In this document: positions 42,798-51,461 of the stretch, piece by piece | Position numbering within the stretch: position 1 is the stretch's first letter | How the letters are laid out: each line of letters starts with the position of its first letter | Source of the DNA: a bacterium | GTDB lineage: Bacteria; Patescibacteriota; Microgenomatia; UBA1406; GWC2-37-13 | Assembly (NCBI GenBank): GCA_021789995.1 | Contig: JAJYIQ010000001.1 | Coordinates: forward strand, 310,001-374,000 | Reading direction: 5' to 3' | DNA length: 64,000 nucleotides | Position numbers and translations under genes: made by a program | Notes under the pieces: model-generated | The model's input: only the letters and a program-made list of their open reading frames with translations | Database searches by the model: none | What the model was told of the DNA's origin: nothing

Positions 42798-42941
42798 ATG
42801 GCAACAATGTATTGTGTTAAATGCCGAGCAAAAAAAGATGTCGCCAATCCGGAACACGTCACAATGAAAAACGGCAAACCGGCGATGAAAGCGAAATGTC
42901 CGGATTGCGGTACCGGCATGTACAAAATCGGCGCCAAATAA
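42798..42941 (+). CDS. DUF5679 small zinc-ribbon protein
   Basis: 47 residues. MYCVKCRAKKDV and KCPDCGTGMYKIG give CxxC-x(n)-CxxC, one zinc ribbon, with the KNGKPAMKAK strand between; this matches the DUF5679 family, abundant in CPR bacteria and archaea and of unknown function. A full AAAGGAGGTGA lies 8 nt before the ATG, in contrast to the leaderless genes around it, which suggests strong, Shine-Dalgarno driven expression. Followed directly by an intrinsic terminator. Confidence 0.9.
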   Translation: MATMYCVKCRAKKDVANPEHVTMKNGKPAMKAKCPDCGTGMYKIGAK

Positions 42942-42969
42942 TTGCGGTTAAAACTTATTTGTTTCAATA

Positions 42970-43009
42970 CAAAACCAAACCTGAGCAATTAGGTTTGGTT
43001 TTGTTTTTT
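42970..43009 (+). terminator. Intrinsic terminator after DUF5679 gene
   Basis: Perfect 13-bp stem CAAAACCAAACCT/AGGTTTGGTTTTG (42970-42982, 42991-43003), 8-nt loop, then six T. The T-run overlaps the stop codon of the convergent RNA phosphodiesterase gene. Confidence 0.92.
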
Positions 43010-43538
43010 AAAGCAGTTTTATTTTATCCATTTTTTTGTATTCCGGCTTTTTCCCACCGAGATGGCTTTCGAATAAATAGATTTCTTTGACGTGAAACGA
43101 AGCGTCGATTTCCAGTTTGCTTAACCGTTTTTTCAAAACAAAATACTGCTGTTTCGACGGTATCCGGCAGCGGGCCAGAGTTAAATGGGGAATGAATTTT
43201 TCATGATGGTTGTTATCCGGCAGGTGTCCCAGCTTCTTAAACAGTTCCTCGATTTTTTTCTCCCGACGGAAATTGAGATATATGATTATCCGGTTACGCA
43301 TGAAAAGATCGACATCGGTCGAATATAGGTAAAACGATTCCTGGTCATACAAAGCATCTTCCAATTGTTTTTTTAGTTTTTTCTCTTCATCTGTTTCACC
43401 GTAAAACTGAATAGTAATATGGTAATTTTCCGGCGATACCCAGTTGAAATCAGCGTATTCTTTTTGAATATGATACAGCTGGTCATGAATCTGGTGTTTA
43501 ACTTTATCGGGAATATCAATCGCTAAAAATAATCTCAT
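43008..43538 (-). CDS. thpR: RNA 2',3'-cyclic phosphodiesterase (2'-5' RNA ligase family)
   Basis: 176 residues, normal for the 2H superfamily. Both catalytic HxT motifs are present: YHITIQFYG (about 42-50) and PHLTLARC (about 119-126); N-terminal RLFLAIDIPDKVK is typical. It opens 2',3'-cyclic phosphates at RNA ends. It overlaps the nucleotidyltransferase gene upstream by 23 nt, so the two are translated in a coupled way. Confidence 0.93.
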   Translation of the reverse strand: MRLFLAIDIPDKVKHQIHDQLYHIQKEYADFNWVSPENYHITIQFYGETDEEKKLKKQLEDALYDQESFYLYSTDVDLFMRNRIIIYLNFRREKKIEELFKKLGHLPDNNHHEKFIPHLTLARCRIPSKQQYFVLKKRLSKLEIDASFHVKEIYLFESHLGGKKPEYKKMDKIKLL

Positions 43539-43923
43539 TGGTAGAATATCCTTTTAATAACGGCGTAACGACTTTAACGGTTGCGCCGATTTTTTTTGCC
43601 TGCTCAATTTTATTTTTTATATGCGGATCACCGGCCGTAACTGCCACGATATCCGGCCTGATTTTTTCAATCAATTGAAAATAGTCGTCATCCTTTTTAA
43701 AAAAAGGCAATAAAATTACCTCGTCGACAAACCGCAATGATTTTAAAATCTCCGCTCTTTGCTGCTGATTATGAATCGGTTTTCGTTTTTTCTTTTTTTT
43801 AATGAATTCATCCGGTTCCAACGCAATAATGAGCTTATCACCAGCAGCGGCCGCTTTTTTTAAAAAAGTAAAATGACCAAAATGCAGGAGATCAAAACAA
43901 CCACCGACAAGGACTTTTTTCAT
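43516..43923 (-). CDS. Cytidylyltransferase-like nucleotidyltransferase
   Basis: 135 residues. GGCFDLLHFGHFTFLKKA contains the HxGH motif as HFGH (about 14-17); RAEILKSLRFVDEVILLP and the GYSTNEI end stand for the R-x-ISTT region. Size and motifs are those of TagD/RfaE-C/archaeal FAD synthase-like enzymes; which alcohol phosphate or cofactor is activated cannot be told. Its ATG is 6 nt after a TATAAT on the minus strand (leaderless). Confidence 0.85.
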   Translation of the reverse strand: MKKVLVGGCFDLLHFGHFTFLKKAAAAGDKLIIALEPDEFIKKKKKRKPIHNQQQRAEILKSLRFVDEVILLPFFKKDDDYFQLIEKIRPDIVAVTAGDPHIKNKIEQAKKIGATVKVVTPLLKGYSTNEIIFSD

Positions 43924-43929
43924 TTAATG

Positions 43930-43937
43930 ATTATACT
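43930..43937. promoter_or_regulatory. Overlapping divergent -10 boxes of two leaderless genes
   Basis: Minus-strand TATAAT (43935-43930) lies 6 nt from the ATG at 43923; plus-strand TATACT (43932-43937) lies 6 nt from the ATG at 43944. The two start codons are only 20 nt apart, so the polymerase can serve only one gene at a time. Confidence 0.7.
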
Positions 43938-43943
43938 ATATAT

Positions 43944-46163
43944 ATGAACTTCGTTACCGAAACTGTCGAGGAAAAACAAAAAGTCCTTATTGTATCCAAA
44001 AAAAATTGGCCGTTTATTAATATTTTGAAAACGGCCCTGAAAAAATACGGTTCCGAAATCTATTTTTCTTCCCAAATTCCCCGGTCTGTCGAAAAATTCG
44101 ATTATTGTTTTTTTGTCAACGAAACACGGCGGCTGACCCACCCTCATCTTATCTACCTGTTTGTCAATAAAATCCACCATCCAATTCCTGGTGCCAAAAC
44201 TGTCGATATTGACGGCGATGACCCGAAAGAACAGGATATCGACCGTATCCTTTGGTTTGCTTTTTCTCCGACGAATGAACCGGTACTGAAATTTATAGTC
44301 GGACATCGGCCGCGTCCCTATAAACCAAAAATCAATTGGCGCCTGCGTCTCAAAAAACATCTGACCAAAAAAAATCTCCTGGCCGCTTTTTTTTCCCTTC
44401 TTGTTCTTGTTCATCTGGCATTTATCCCACCACTGGCCCTGTCAACAATATTTACTTACCGGGCATTCGCCGCCTTCAAACAGGAAAATGTCACGGCAGT
44501 CAACGATCACCTCCGCTGGAGTTTGCCACTTCTTAAAATAAGCCAAGTCCTGTATTCCGTCGTCCGGCCAAGCTACTTATTTTTTGCCGTCGCCATTATT
44601 CCGGATAATGTCATCGATATTGATAACAGCGCCCAAAACATTCTTCAGGTATCACAGACGGCTTTCGAAAATACCCAGGCGCTGGAAAAATTATTGTTAA
44701 AAAACAATAAATCGACCGAGGACAAAGATTATATAACGTTAAGACTGGAAATATTGGGCAAAGAAGCCAGGATTCTGGAGGATAACTTGACATCCCTCAA
44801 CCAGAAAATCCCCTCTCAATGGGAAACATTTACAAAAATAAAAAGTCAGATTGCGACTGCTACTGACACCGTCGATAAAATCGGTAAACTGCTGCCCTTC
44901 GCCGATGATTTTCTTGCCAAAAACACTGAAAAAAAATATCTGGTCTTATTCGTTAATAATATGGAGCTGCGTCCGGGCGGCGGCTTTTTGGGTTCTTTCG
45001 GTATTTTGTCGATCAAAGACTATACGCTGGAAGGCATTCAGGTATACGATGTCTACGATGCTGACGGACAGCTAACCGTGCATATTGATCCTCCCGCCCC
45101 GATCAAAAAATATCTGGGTGTCCCCCACTTATTCCTGCGCGATTCCGATTTCTCTCCGGATTTCCTTCAAAATTATCAAAAAGCCCAATTCTTTCTGGAA
45201 AAAGAAATGAAATTTACCGGTTTCTCCGGCGGGATTTTACTAAGCACAACCGCCATCAAAAATTTACTTGGCGCCTTCGGTAATATTTATTTACCCGATT
45301 TCGACGAAACGATCAACAGCGATAACTTTTATCTTAAGGCTCAAATGCATGCCGAAGATAATTTCTTTCCCGGATCGATCCAAAAAAAGACTTTCCTTTC
45401 CAGCCTCACTCGGCAGATTCTTATTAATATGGATGAAATTTCTGTCGGTAAACTGTCCCAGGCGATAAAAGAATCGCTTGATGAAAAGCAGATGGTGATG
45501 TATATGGAAAATGCCGATTTGCAATCGCTGATCGACCAATTTTTCTGGTCGGGACGGGTCATTACCCCCCAATGTTCTTCCCAGACCAAAGACTGTCTCG
45601 TCGATTATATTTTTCCCTATGATGCTAATGTCGGCGCCAATAAAGTCAATTTTTACGTTAACCGTTCGATTTATTTGAAAACAATGGTCAGTACGGACGG
45701 CAGCATCAATCATGTTCTATCACTTCAATATCGCAACGATTCGCCTTCCGTTGCTTTTCCCGGCGGCAATTATCGTAATTATTTCCAGGTTCTCCTACCG
45801 GCTAATTGCCAGTTAAAACAGGTTACCAAAGACGGGACACTTGTTGATAAAGTGGATGAAGAAAATAATAATCAGTTCAAAAAAATCGGCTTTTTTTTTG
45901 AACTGCCGCCGCAAAAACAAACCGAAATAAAAATAGAATATAAATTAAATGATCGCCTTCATCAGGGTAACGAAACTTATCAATTAATCGTCCAGAAACA
46001 GATTGGCAGCAACAATAATGATTTTGCCTTCGAAATAAATCTACCTTCAACCATCCATATCTTGGGACAAAATTATTCTCCCCTTGTCAAAGATAACCAA
46101 ATCATTTATAATACAACTTTATCGGCAGATAAAATTTTTTTCACCGAATTAAAAAAAGAGTGA
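43944..46163 (+). CDS. DUF4012 membrane protein
   Basis: 739 residues. A cytoplasmic N-terminal Rossmann-like part (about 1-130), one membrane helix (about 149-170), a helical region, and then the DUF4012 domain: KKYLVLFVNNMELRPGGGFLGSFG (key N, E, R, G-G-G; about 331-354), TVHIDPPAPIKKYLG, LRDSDFSPDF and FSGGILLST. DUF4012 proteins are very frequent in CPR bacteria and some Actinobacteria and sit outside the membrane; the FxNxxExRPGGGF pattern resembles part of LytR-CpsA-Psr related proteins. Function unknown; probably envelope. Confidence 0.88.
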   Translation: MNFVTETVEEKQKVLIVSKKNWPFINILKTALKKYGSEIYFSSQIPRSVEKFDYCFFVNETRRLTHPHLIYLFVNKIHHPIPGAKTVDIDGDDPKEQDIDRILWFAFSPTNEPVLKFIVGHRPRPYKPKINWRLRLKKHLTKKNLLAAFFSLLVLVHLAFIPPLALSTIFTYRAFAAFKQENVTAVNDHLRWSLPLLKISQVLYSVVRPSYLFFAVAIIPDNVIDIDNSAQNILQVSQTAFENTQALEKLLLKNNKSTEDKDYITLRLEILGKEARILEDNLTSLNQKIPSQWETFTKIKSQIATATDTVDKIGKLLPFADDFLAKNTEKKYLVLFVNNMELRPGGGFLGSFGILSIKDYTLEGIQVYDVYDADGQLTVHIDPPAPIKKYLGVPHLFLRDSDFSPDFLQNYQKAQFFLEKEMKFTGFSGGILLSTTAIKNLLGAFGNIYLPDFDETINSDNFYLKAQMHAEDNFFPGSIQKKTFLSSLTRQILINMDEISVGKLSQAIKESLDEKQMVMYMENADLQSLIDQFFWSGRVITPQCSSQTKDCLVDYIFPYDANVGANKVNFYVNRSIYLKTMVSTDGSINHVLSLQYRNDSPSVAFPGGNYRNYFQVLLPANCQLKQVTKDGTLVDKVDEENNNQFKKIGFFFELPPQKQTEIKIEYKLNDRLHQGNETYQLIVQKQIGSNNNDFAFEINLPSTIHILGQNYSPLVKDNQIIYNTTLSADKIFFTELKKE

Positions 46164-46167
46164 AACC

Positions 46168-46920
46168 ATGAAAACAAAACATACCGCTGCTTCCACTGAT
46201 AAATTAACACTCGCCGTTAAAACCCGTGATGTTTTCGGTAAAAAACTGCGCAAATTACGGATTGACGGATCAATACCGGCCAATATTTTTGGTCCGGATT
46301 TCAAATCCCACGCCGTTACCGTTAATTTCAAGGAATTTATCCCCGCTTATAAAGTCGCCAAGGAAACCGGTATCGTCTATCTAAAATACGATTCCCAGGA
46401 AGTACCGGTCATGATCAAACATTTGCAAAAGCATCCGGTTTCCGATGCTATTTTACACATCGATTTCCGTAAAATCGACCTGACCAAAAAAATCCAGACT
46501 AACGTCCCGGTCAGAGTCGTCGGTATCTCCGAAGCAGTAAGTCAAAAAGGCGGCGTCCTTCTGACACAGGCCGAAAATTTATTGGTGGAAGCTTTACCGG
46601 CAGATATTCCCCAGGCAATTGAAATCGATATCTCAACGGTCAAGGAATTAGGTCAGGAAATCAAGGTTGCCGATTTGGCTAAATCAGCTAAATATGAGAT
46701 AAAAACTCCGGCTGAACATGTCATCGTTTCTGTCGTCGCCCACAAGGAAGAAAGCACGACTGCGGAAACCGCAGCCGTCGCCACCGAAGTCATCGGTGAG
46801 GAAAAAGCGGTTGAAGGCGAAGCTCCGGCTGAAGACGCCGCTCCCGCCGGTAAACCAGCTGAAACCGGCAAGAAACCGGAAGCTGCCACTACCCCAAAAG
46901 CTGAGGAAAAAAAGAAATAA
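46168..46920 (+). CDS. rplY: Ribosomal protein bL25 (CTC form) with acidic tail
   Basis: 250 residues. N-terminal L25 domain binding 5S rRNA (DVFGKKLRKLRIDGSIPANIFG, key K, R, G, P; about 21-42), then the TL5/CTC C-terminal beta domain (VPVRVVGISEAVSQKGGVLL, SAEHV-type end), and a 45-residue Ala/Glu/Pro/Lys-rich disordered tail. It begins 4 nt after the DUF4012 stop. Confidence 0.92.
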   Translation: MKTKHTAASTDKLTLAVKTRDVFGKKLRKLRIDGSIPANIFGPDFKSHAVTVNFKEFIPAYKVAKETGIVYLKYDSQEVPVMIKHLQKHPVSDAILHIDFRKIDLTKKIQTNVPVRVVGISEAVSQKGGVLLTQAENLLVEALPADIPQAIEIDISTVKELGQEIKVADLAKSAKYEIKTPAEHVIVSVVAHKEESTTAETAAVATEVIGEEKAVEGEAPAEDAAPAGKPAETGKKPEAATTPKAEEKKK

Positions 46921-46925
46921 TCTCC

Positions 46926-46954
46926 TTTCCAATTACCTCTTCATGTGATAAAAT
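46926..46954 (+). promoter_or_regulatory. nusA: nusA promoter
   Basis: TTTCCA (46926-46931), 17-nt spacer, TAAAAT (46949-46954) with a TGTGA just before it; ATG 6 nt after the -10, so the nusA-infB message would be leaderless. Confidence 0.55.
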
Positions 46955-46960
46955 GAGGTT

Positions 46961-48001
46961 ATGACAATCATTAAATCGGAATTTTCACTGGCGTTAAACC
47001 AAGTGGCGACCGAACGGGGAATTTCCCCCGATGAAGTCATTACTTCCATCGAAGCGGCCATTGTCGCCGCCTACAAACGTGAATATCCGGATAAAGTCGA
47101 AGCGGAAATCGTCGCCAAAGTCAGCAAGGCAACCGGTGAAACGAAAATCTTGGAAGCGGATAAAGATATTACCCCGCCGGGATTCGGCCGGATTGCCGCC
47201 CAGACGGCTAAACAGGTGATCCTGCAGAAAATCCGCGAAGCGGAAAAAAAGACGGTCGTCGCCCACTACAAATCCCAGATTGGCACGATCGTTCGCGGAC
47301 GGATAATCCGTTATGACGGGTATAACGCTTACCTGGATATCGGCAGAGCGGAAGCGGTATTGCCCAAGGAAGAACAGATCAAAAATGAACATTATCAGGT
47401 TAATGATACTTTAATCATTTTCCTCAAGGAAATTTCCGACGACAAATTCGGAAACCCGCGGATCATCGTTTCCCGCACCGACCCCCGGCTCATCGAGGAA
47501 CTTTTCAAGCGTGAAGTGCCGGAAATCAGCAATGGAACGGTGGAAATCAAAAAAGTGGCGCGCGAACCGGGAGAACGAGCCAAAATCGCCGTCTATAGCG
47601 CCCAAGGTGGTGTCGATCCGGTTGGCGCCTGTGTCGGTCAGAAAGGCGTCCGGGTGCAAACAGTCACCGATGAACTGGGCGGTCTGGAAAAAATCGATAT
47701 TATCCAATGGAATAAGGACGATAAATTATTCCTGATCGCGTCCCTGTCGCCGGCCAAAATCACCACTGTCGAAACAACCAACCATACGGCCAAAGTAACA
47801 GTCGATGAAAAAGAAGCACCGCTGGCCATAGGAAAAGGCGGCATCAATGTCAATCTTGCCTCCCGCCTGACCGGTTTCGAAATTGATATTGTACAGAAGA
47901 AAACAGCAGTGCCAACTGAAGCAGTTGCGAAAACACCTATCACCGCGCCAGAAACCTCTCCAACACCACCTATTGAAAATAAAGAAGAAGCAAAAAGCTA
48001 A
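46961..48001 (+). CDS. nusA: Transcription termination/antitermination factor NusA
   Basis: 346 residues. N-terminal polymerase-binding domain (AAIVAAYKREY), S1 domain (GTIVRGRIIRYDGYNAYLDIGRAEAVLP), two KH domains (DPVGACVGQKGVRVQTVTDEL, about 226-246, and GKGGINVNLASRLTG) and a Pro/Glu-rich tail. No acidic-repeat C-terminus as in E. coli. It controls pausing and termination. It is followed, as usual, by infB, but the intervening rimP/ylxR genes are absent. Confidence 0.95.
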   Translation: MTIIKSEFSLALNQVATERGISPDEVITSIEAAIVAAYKREYPDKVEAEIVAKVSKATGETKILEADKDITPPGFGRIAAQTAKQVILQKIREAEKKTVVAHYKSQIGTIVRGRIIRYDGYNAYLDIGRAEAVLPKEEQIKNEHYQVNDTLIIFLKEISDDKFGNPRIIVSRTDPRLIEELFKREVPEISNGTVEIKKVAREPGERAKIAVYSAQGGVDPVGACVGQKGVRVQTVTDELGGLEKIDIIQWNKDDKLFLIASLSPAKITTVETTNHTAKVTVDEKEAPLAIGKGGINVNLASRLTGFEIDIVQKKTAVPTEAVAKTPITAPETSPTPPIENKEEAKS

Positions 48002-48095
48002 TTAATTAATAAAGTTAGGAATACGGATTTTTTGTCACCGAACATTTGTGCTCGTCAGCTCGTGTTATCTTTCTTAACGCGATTCACATTGTGAG

Positions 48096-49595
48096 GTGAT
48101 AAAAAAGACGTATTCGAGCTTTGAAAATATTACACCTATGCAACCACGTCCACCCATCGTCACTATTCTCGGCCACGTTGATCACGGAAAAACGACACTG
48201 CTCGATTATATTCGCAAAAGCCGGCTAGCGGACAAGGAACACGGCGGTATTACCCAACGGATTGGTGCTTATGAAATCGCCACCGGTATAAAAGGGTACA
48301 AAACGGATAAAATTACTTTTATCGATACTCCCGGTCATGAAGCGTTTTCATTTCTTCGCGCCCGGGGCGCCAATGTCGCCGATTTAGCTATTCTCATTAT
48401 CGACGCTAAGGATTCGGTCATGCCTCAAACGATCGAATCGATTTATCATATCAAAACGGCAAAAATTCCTTTTATCGTCGCCTTGAATAAATCCGATTTG
48501 CCCGATGCCAATCCCGACAAGGTTAAAAACGACCTCCTTAAGCAGGAAGTGATGGTCGAAGGCAAAGGCGGCGATACACCCGCCCTACCTATTTCCGCCA
48601 AAACCGGCCAGGGTGTCCAGGAACTTTTGGAAATGATCCTTTTAATGGCTTCTGATTTGAATCTGACTTTCGATCCCAAGGCGGATCCAGCCGCTTATAT
48701 TATCGAAACTAAAAAAGACCGGCGCGGTATCGTCGTTTCCGCCGTCATTAAAAACGGACAATTGAGAATCGGTGACGATGTCTTTGCCGACGGCAAAAAA
48801 GCCCGTATCCGGTCAATGCTCAATGATTTAGGGCATACGGTACCTACCGTTCTCCCGTCGACACCTTTTGAATTGACCGGTTTTCAGGAACTTCCGGATG
48901 TTGGCGCCATGCTGACTGCCAAACCATTACAACAGGCAACCGAAAATATACGGCCGGAAACTTCAGTCATTCCCCAAAAAATCGATATAGCCGCTTTTCT
49001 TACAACCAAAGCGGAGGAAAAGAAATTATCGCTTGTCATCAAAGCCGACTCCCAAGGGTCACTGGAAGCGATCAACAACACGCTTGCGAAGAATAATAAA
49101 GTCAAAGTCATCCTGAAATCCGTCGGTGACGTCAATAAATCGGACGTTTTCCTGGCAAAAACCACCGGTTCGGTTATCGTCGGCTTTGCCGTCAACATCA
49201 CCCCGGAAGTCCGGGAGCTGGCTAAGCAGGAAAAGGTAGTAATTAAAACCTATAATATTATTTATGAGCTATTGGAAGAGTTGACGGAAGTCACCGAATT
49301 AATGCAGGAAAAAGAGGAAAAAGAAAAATATTTAAAGGGTGAAGCCAAAGTCCTAGCCAACTTCATTATTGAAGGAGAAAAGATCTACGGCGTCAAAGTC
49401 ACCAAAGGCAAAATCAACCTTGGTGATGAGCTGGAACTGTACCGGCAAAATAAGCAATTCGGCAAATCGAAGCTGGTTTCCCTTCGAATACGGGCCAAAT
49501 CGGTCAACGAGGTCAAAAAAGACCAGGAAGCCGGCATGATATTAGGCTCTACACTTGACATGCAGATAGGTGATGTGGTAAAATCTATCTCATAG
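48096..49595 (+). CDS. infB: Translation initiation factor IF-2
   Basis: 499 residues if the GTG at 48096 starts it, or 485 from the ATG at 48138 just before [16 protein letters not shown]; the choice is open, since GAGGTGAT overlaps the GTG rather than preceding it. G1 [11 protein letters not shown]3 DTPGHEAF, G4 NKSD, then domains II-IV with KKDRRGIVVSAVIKNG and GEAKVLANFIIEGEKIYGVKV. It lacks the long N-terminal domain of E. coli IF2, leaving the core GTPase that brings initiator tRNA to the ribosome. The 94-nt spacer before it contains no other gene. Confidence 0.96.
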   Translation: MIKKTYSSFENITPMQPRPPIVTILGHVDHGKTTLLDYIRKSRLADKEHGGITQRIGAYEIATGIKGYKTDKITFIDTPGHEAFSFLRARGANVADLAILIIDAKDSVMPQTIESIYHIKTAKIPFIVALNKSDLPDANPDKVKNDLLKQEVMVEGKGGDTPALPISAKTGQGVQELLEMILLMASDLNLTFDPKADPAAYIIETKKDRRGIVVSAVIKNGQLRIGDDVFADGKKARIRSMLNDLGHTVPTVLPSTPFELTGFQELPDVGAMLTAKPLQQATENIRPETSVIPQKIDIAAFLTTKAEEKKLSLVIKADSQGSLEAINNTLAKNNKVKVILKSVGDVNKSDVFLAKTTGSVIVGFAVNITPEVRELAKQEKVVIKTYNIIYELLEELTEVTELMQEKEEKEKYLKGEAKVLANFIIEGEKIYGVKVTKGKINLGDELELYRQNKQFGKSKLVSLRIRAKSVNEVKKDQEAGMILGSTLDMQIGDVVKSIS

Positions 49596-49599
49596 TATT

Positions 49600-50505
49600 A
49601 TGGATAGTAACCAAAATTCCTTAACCAGACTGCATGAAGTTGTTACCAAAGGTAATGCGGGAACAATTATTCTGCCGCCCAACCCGACTGCCGATACCAC
49701 CGCGGCAGCCTGCGCTTTGTATCTGGGGCTGACAAAAATGGGCAAATCCCTGACTTTAGCCTGTGCCAGCAAACCGCAATTCGATTTAGTCGGTACGGAC
49801 AAAATTCAGACCAATCTGGTTAGCTCCGGCGACAATCTGGTTATTTCTTTTCCTTATTCAGAAGGATCGATCGATAAAGTCGATTACAATATCCAGGGTA
49901 ATTTCTTTAATTTAATTATTGCTCCCCGTCCGGGTTTTCCCAAGATTAATCCGCAACAAGTCAAATACAATTATACTGGCGGTACGGTCGATTTTATTAT
50001 CACCATCGATGCCCCGAGTCTCAATAGCCTCGGCAATATTTATTCCGACAATCAAAACCAGTTTGTCGGCCATGACATCATCAATATCGACCGGCATCTG
50101 ACCAATGCTTTTTTCGGGACTGTCAATTTAGTAAATAAAACATCTTCATCTATTTCGGAATTGGTCCTGAATGTTTTGCAGAACTTACAAATGGAAATGG
50201 ACCGCGATATGGCCACCAATCTTTATGCCGGCATTTCCTCCGCCACCAACAATTTCACTTCATATTCGGTCAATGCCGATACGTTCGAACACGTCGCTGC
50301 CTTATTAAGAATGGGTGCCGTCAAAAAAGTCATCCGCAAGCCGGATAACCAGTCGGGTAATCCGACGGGTTTCCAATCACGACCTAACCGGGAATATCTA
50401 CCATCAACCAATAATCCTAAGCCGATCGAAAACGTGGAAAAAGAAAAACAACCGCAGGACTGGCTTAAGCCGAAAATCTTCCGCGGCGGCAATGACCTTG
50501 GCTAA
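49600..50505 (+). CDS. DHH-phosphoesterase-like protein with altered active site
   Basis: 301 residues. Position after infB and fold pattern suit the NrnA/DHH subfamily: TADTTAAACALYLGLTKMGK near the N-terminus where DxDxxGs is expected, DFIITIDAPSLNSLG (motif II region, about 130) and DIINIDRHLTN where the name-giving DHH would stand, then SSSISELVLNVLQNL and NLYAGISSATNNF. The first metal Asp pair and the middle His of DHH are replaced, so it may have lost or changed catalysis. A basic, Pro/Asn-rich tail follows. Starts 4 nt after infB. rbfA and truB are not next to it. Confidence 0.72.
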   Translation: MDSNQNSLTRLHEVVTKGNAGTIILPPNPTADTTAAACALYLGLTKMGKSLTLACASKPQFDLVGTDKIQTNLVSSGDNLVISFPYSEGSIDKVDYNIQGNFFNLIIAPRPGFPKINPQQVKYNYTGGTVDFIITIDAPSLNSLGNIYSDNQNQFVGHDIINIDRHLTNAFFGTVNLVNKTSSSISELVLNVLQNLQMEMDRDMATNLYAGISSATNNFTSYSVNADTFEHVAALLRMGAVKKVIRKPDNQSGNPTGFQSRPNREYLPSTNNPKPIENVEKEKQPQDWLKPKIFRGGNDLG

Positions 50506-50511
50506 CTCTGC

Positions 50512-50517
50512 TATAAT
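50512..50517 (+). promoter_or_regulatory. Extended -10 for rmuC
   Basis: TGCTATAAT with TATAAT at 50512-50517, exactly 6 nt before a GTG start (50524); predicts a leaderless message beginning with GUG. Confidence 0.6.
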
Positions 50518-50523
50518 GGTATC

Positions 50524-51453
50524 GTGAACTCAATCACGGTATTAATAATTATTCTAGGTCTTGTCATCGTTGTTTTATTTATCATTAAAACATGGATAAA
50601 TAATTTGCAAAACCTGTTTACCGACATTAGCCGGCGGATAGATAGTTCTTCAAACGAAATTGACCAGCGGTTGTCGCGCAATCTCGAACTTTTTGCCCAA
50701 GTGCAACGCAGTATCGGCGAATTTTCCGAGATCGGCCGGTCGATGCAGGACTTACAACAATTTTTGCAATCGCCGAAACTGCGCGGCAATATAGGCGAAC
50801 AAATACTAAAGGAGCTATTATCTCAATACCTGCCAAGTGATACTTATAAACTTCAGTACGGTTTTCGCAGCGGCGAAAAAGTCGATGCCATTATTAAAAC
50901 ATCACAAGGATTGATTCCGATCGACTCCAAATTTCCCATGGGCAGTTTCCGACGACTCATGGATGAAAAAGACAGTCAGCTTAAGGAAAAAGTCCGCAAG
51001 GAATTTGCCGCCGATGTCAAAAAGCATATCCAGGATATCGCCAAAAAATATATTCTGGTGACGGAAGGAACGGTCGATTATGCCCTGATGTATATCCCGT
51101 CGGAATCGGTTTATTATGAAATAATCAATAACAGCGATTTGTTTGATTTCGCCGGAAAACTGCGGATCCTCCCCGTCTCGCCAATGAGTTTTTATGCCTA
51201 TATGAAAGCGATCCTTATGTCTTTTGAAGGCACCCGCATCCAGACACAGGCGAAGGAAATCCTCAATATTTTGCGGGCAATCAAGAAAGATTATGAGAAA
51301 TCGGATGAAGCTTTGTCGGTATTAAATAAGCATATCAGCAATGCCTACAACCAGTCGGCTCAAGTCAGCAAAAACTTTCAAAATCTGGGGCAAAAACTAA
51401 CTTCTTCACAATTATTTTCCGCGCCTACCGAACAAAAAAAACTGGTAGAATAA
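50524..51453 (+). CDS. rmuC: DNA recombination protein RmuC
   Basis: 309 residues from a GTG. N-terminal membrane helix (about 5-22), a coiled coil (25-75), then the RmuC nuclease-like core: SPKLRGNIGEQILKELLSQYLP (key G, E; about 84-105), VDAIIKTSQGLIPIDSKFPM (about 120-139, PD-(D/E)XK-like D...D-S-K), and MYIPSESVYYEI. Limits inversions at short repeats in E. coli, which is of interest in a genome rich in inverted repeats. Confidence 0.93.
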   Translation: MNSITVLIIILGLVIVVLFIIKTWINNLQNLFTDISRRIDSSSNEIDQRLSRNLELFAQVQRSIGEFSEIGRSMQDLQQFLQSPKLRGNIGEQILKELLSQYLPSDTYKLQYGFRSGEKVDAIIKTSQGLIPIDSKFPMGSFRRLMDEKDSQLKEKVRKEFAADVKKHIQDIAKKYILVTEGTVDYALMYIPSESVYYEIINNSDLFDFAGKLRILPVSPMSFYAYMKAILMSFEGTRIQTQAKEILNILRAIKKDYEKSDEALSVLNKHISNAYNQSAQVSKNFQNLGQKLTSSQLFSAPTEQKKLVE

Positions 51454-51461
51454 CAACGTTC

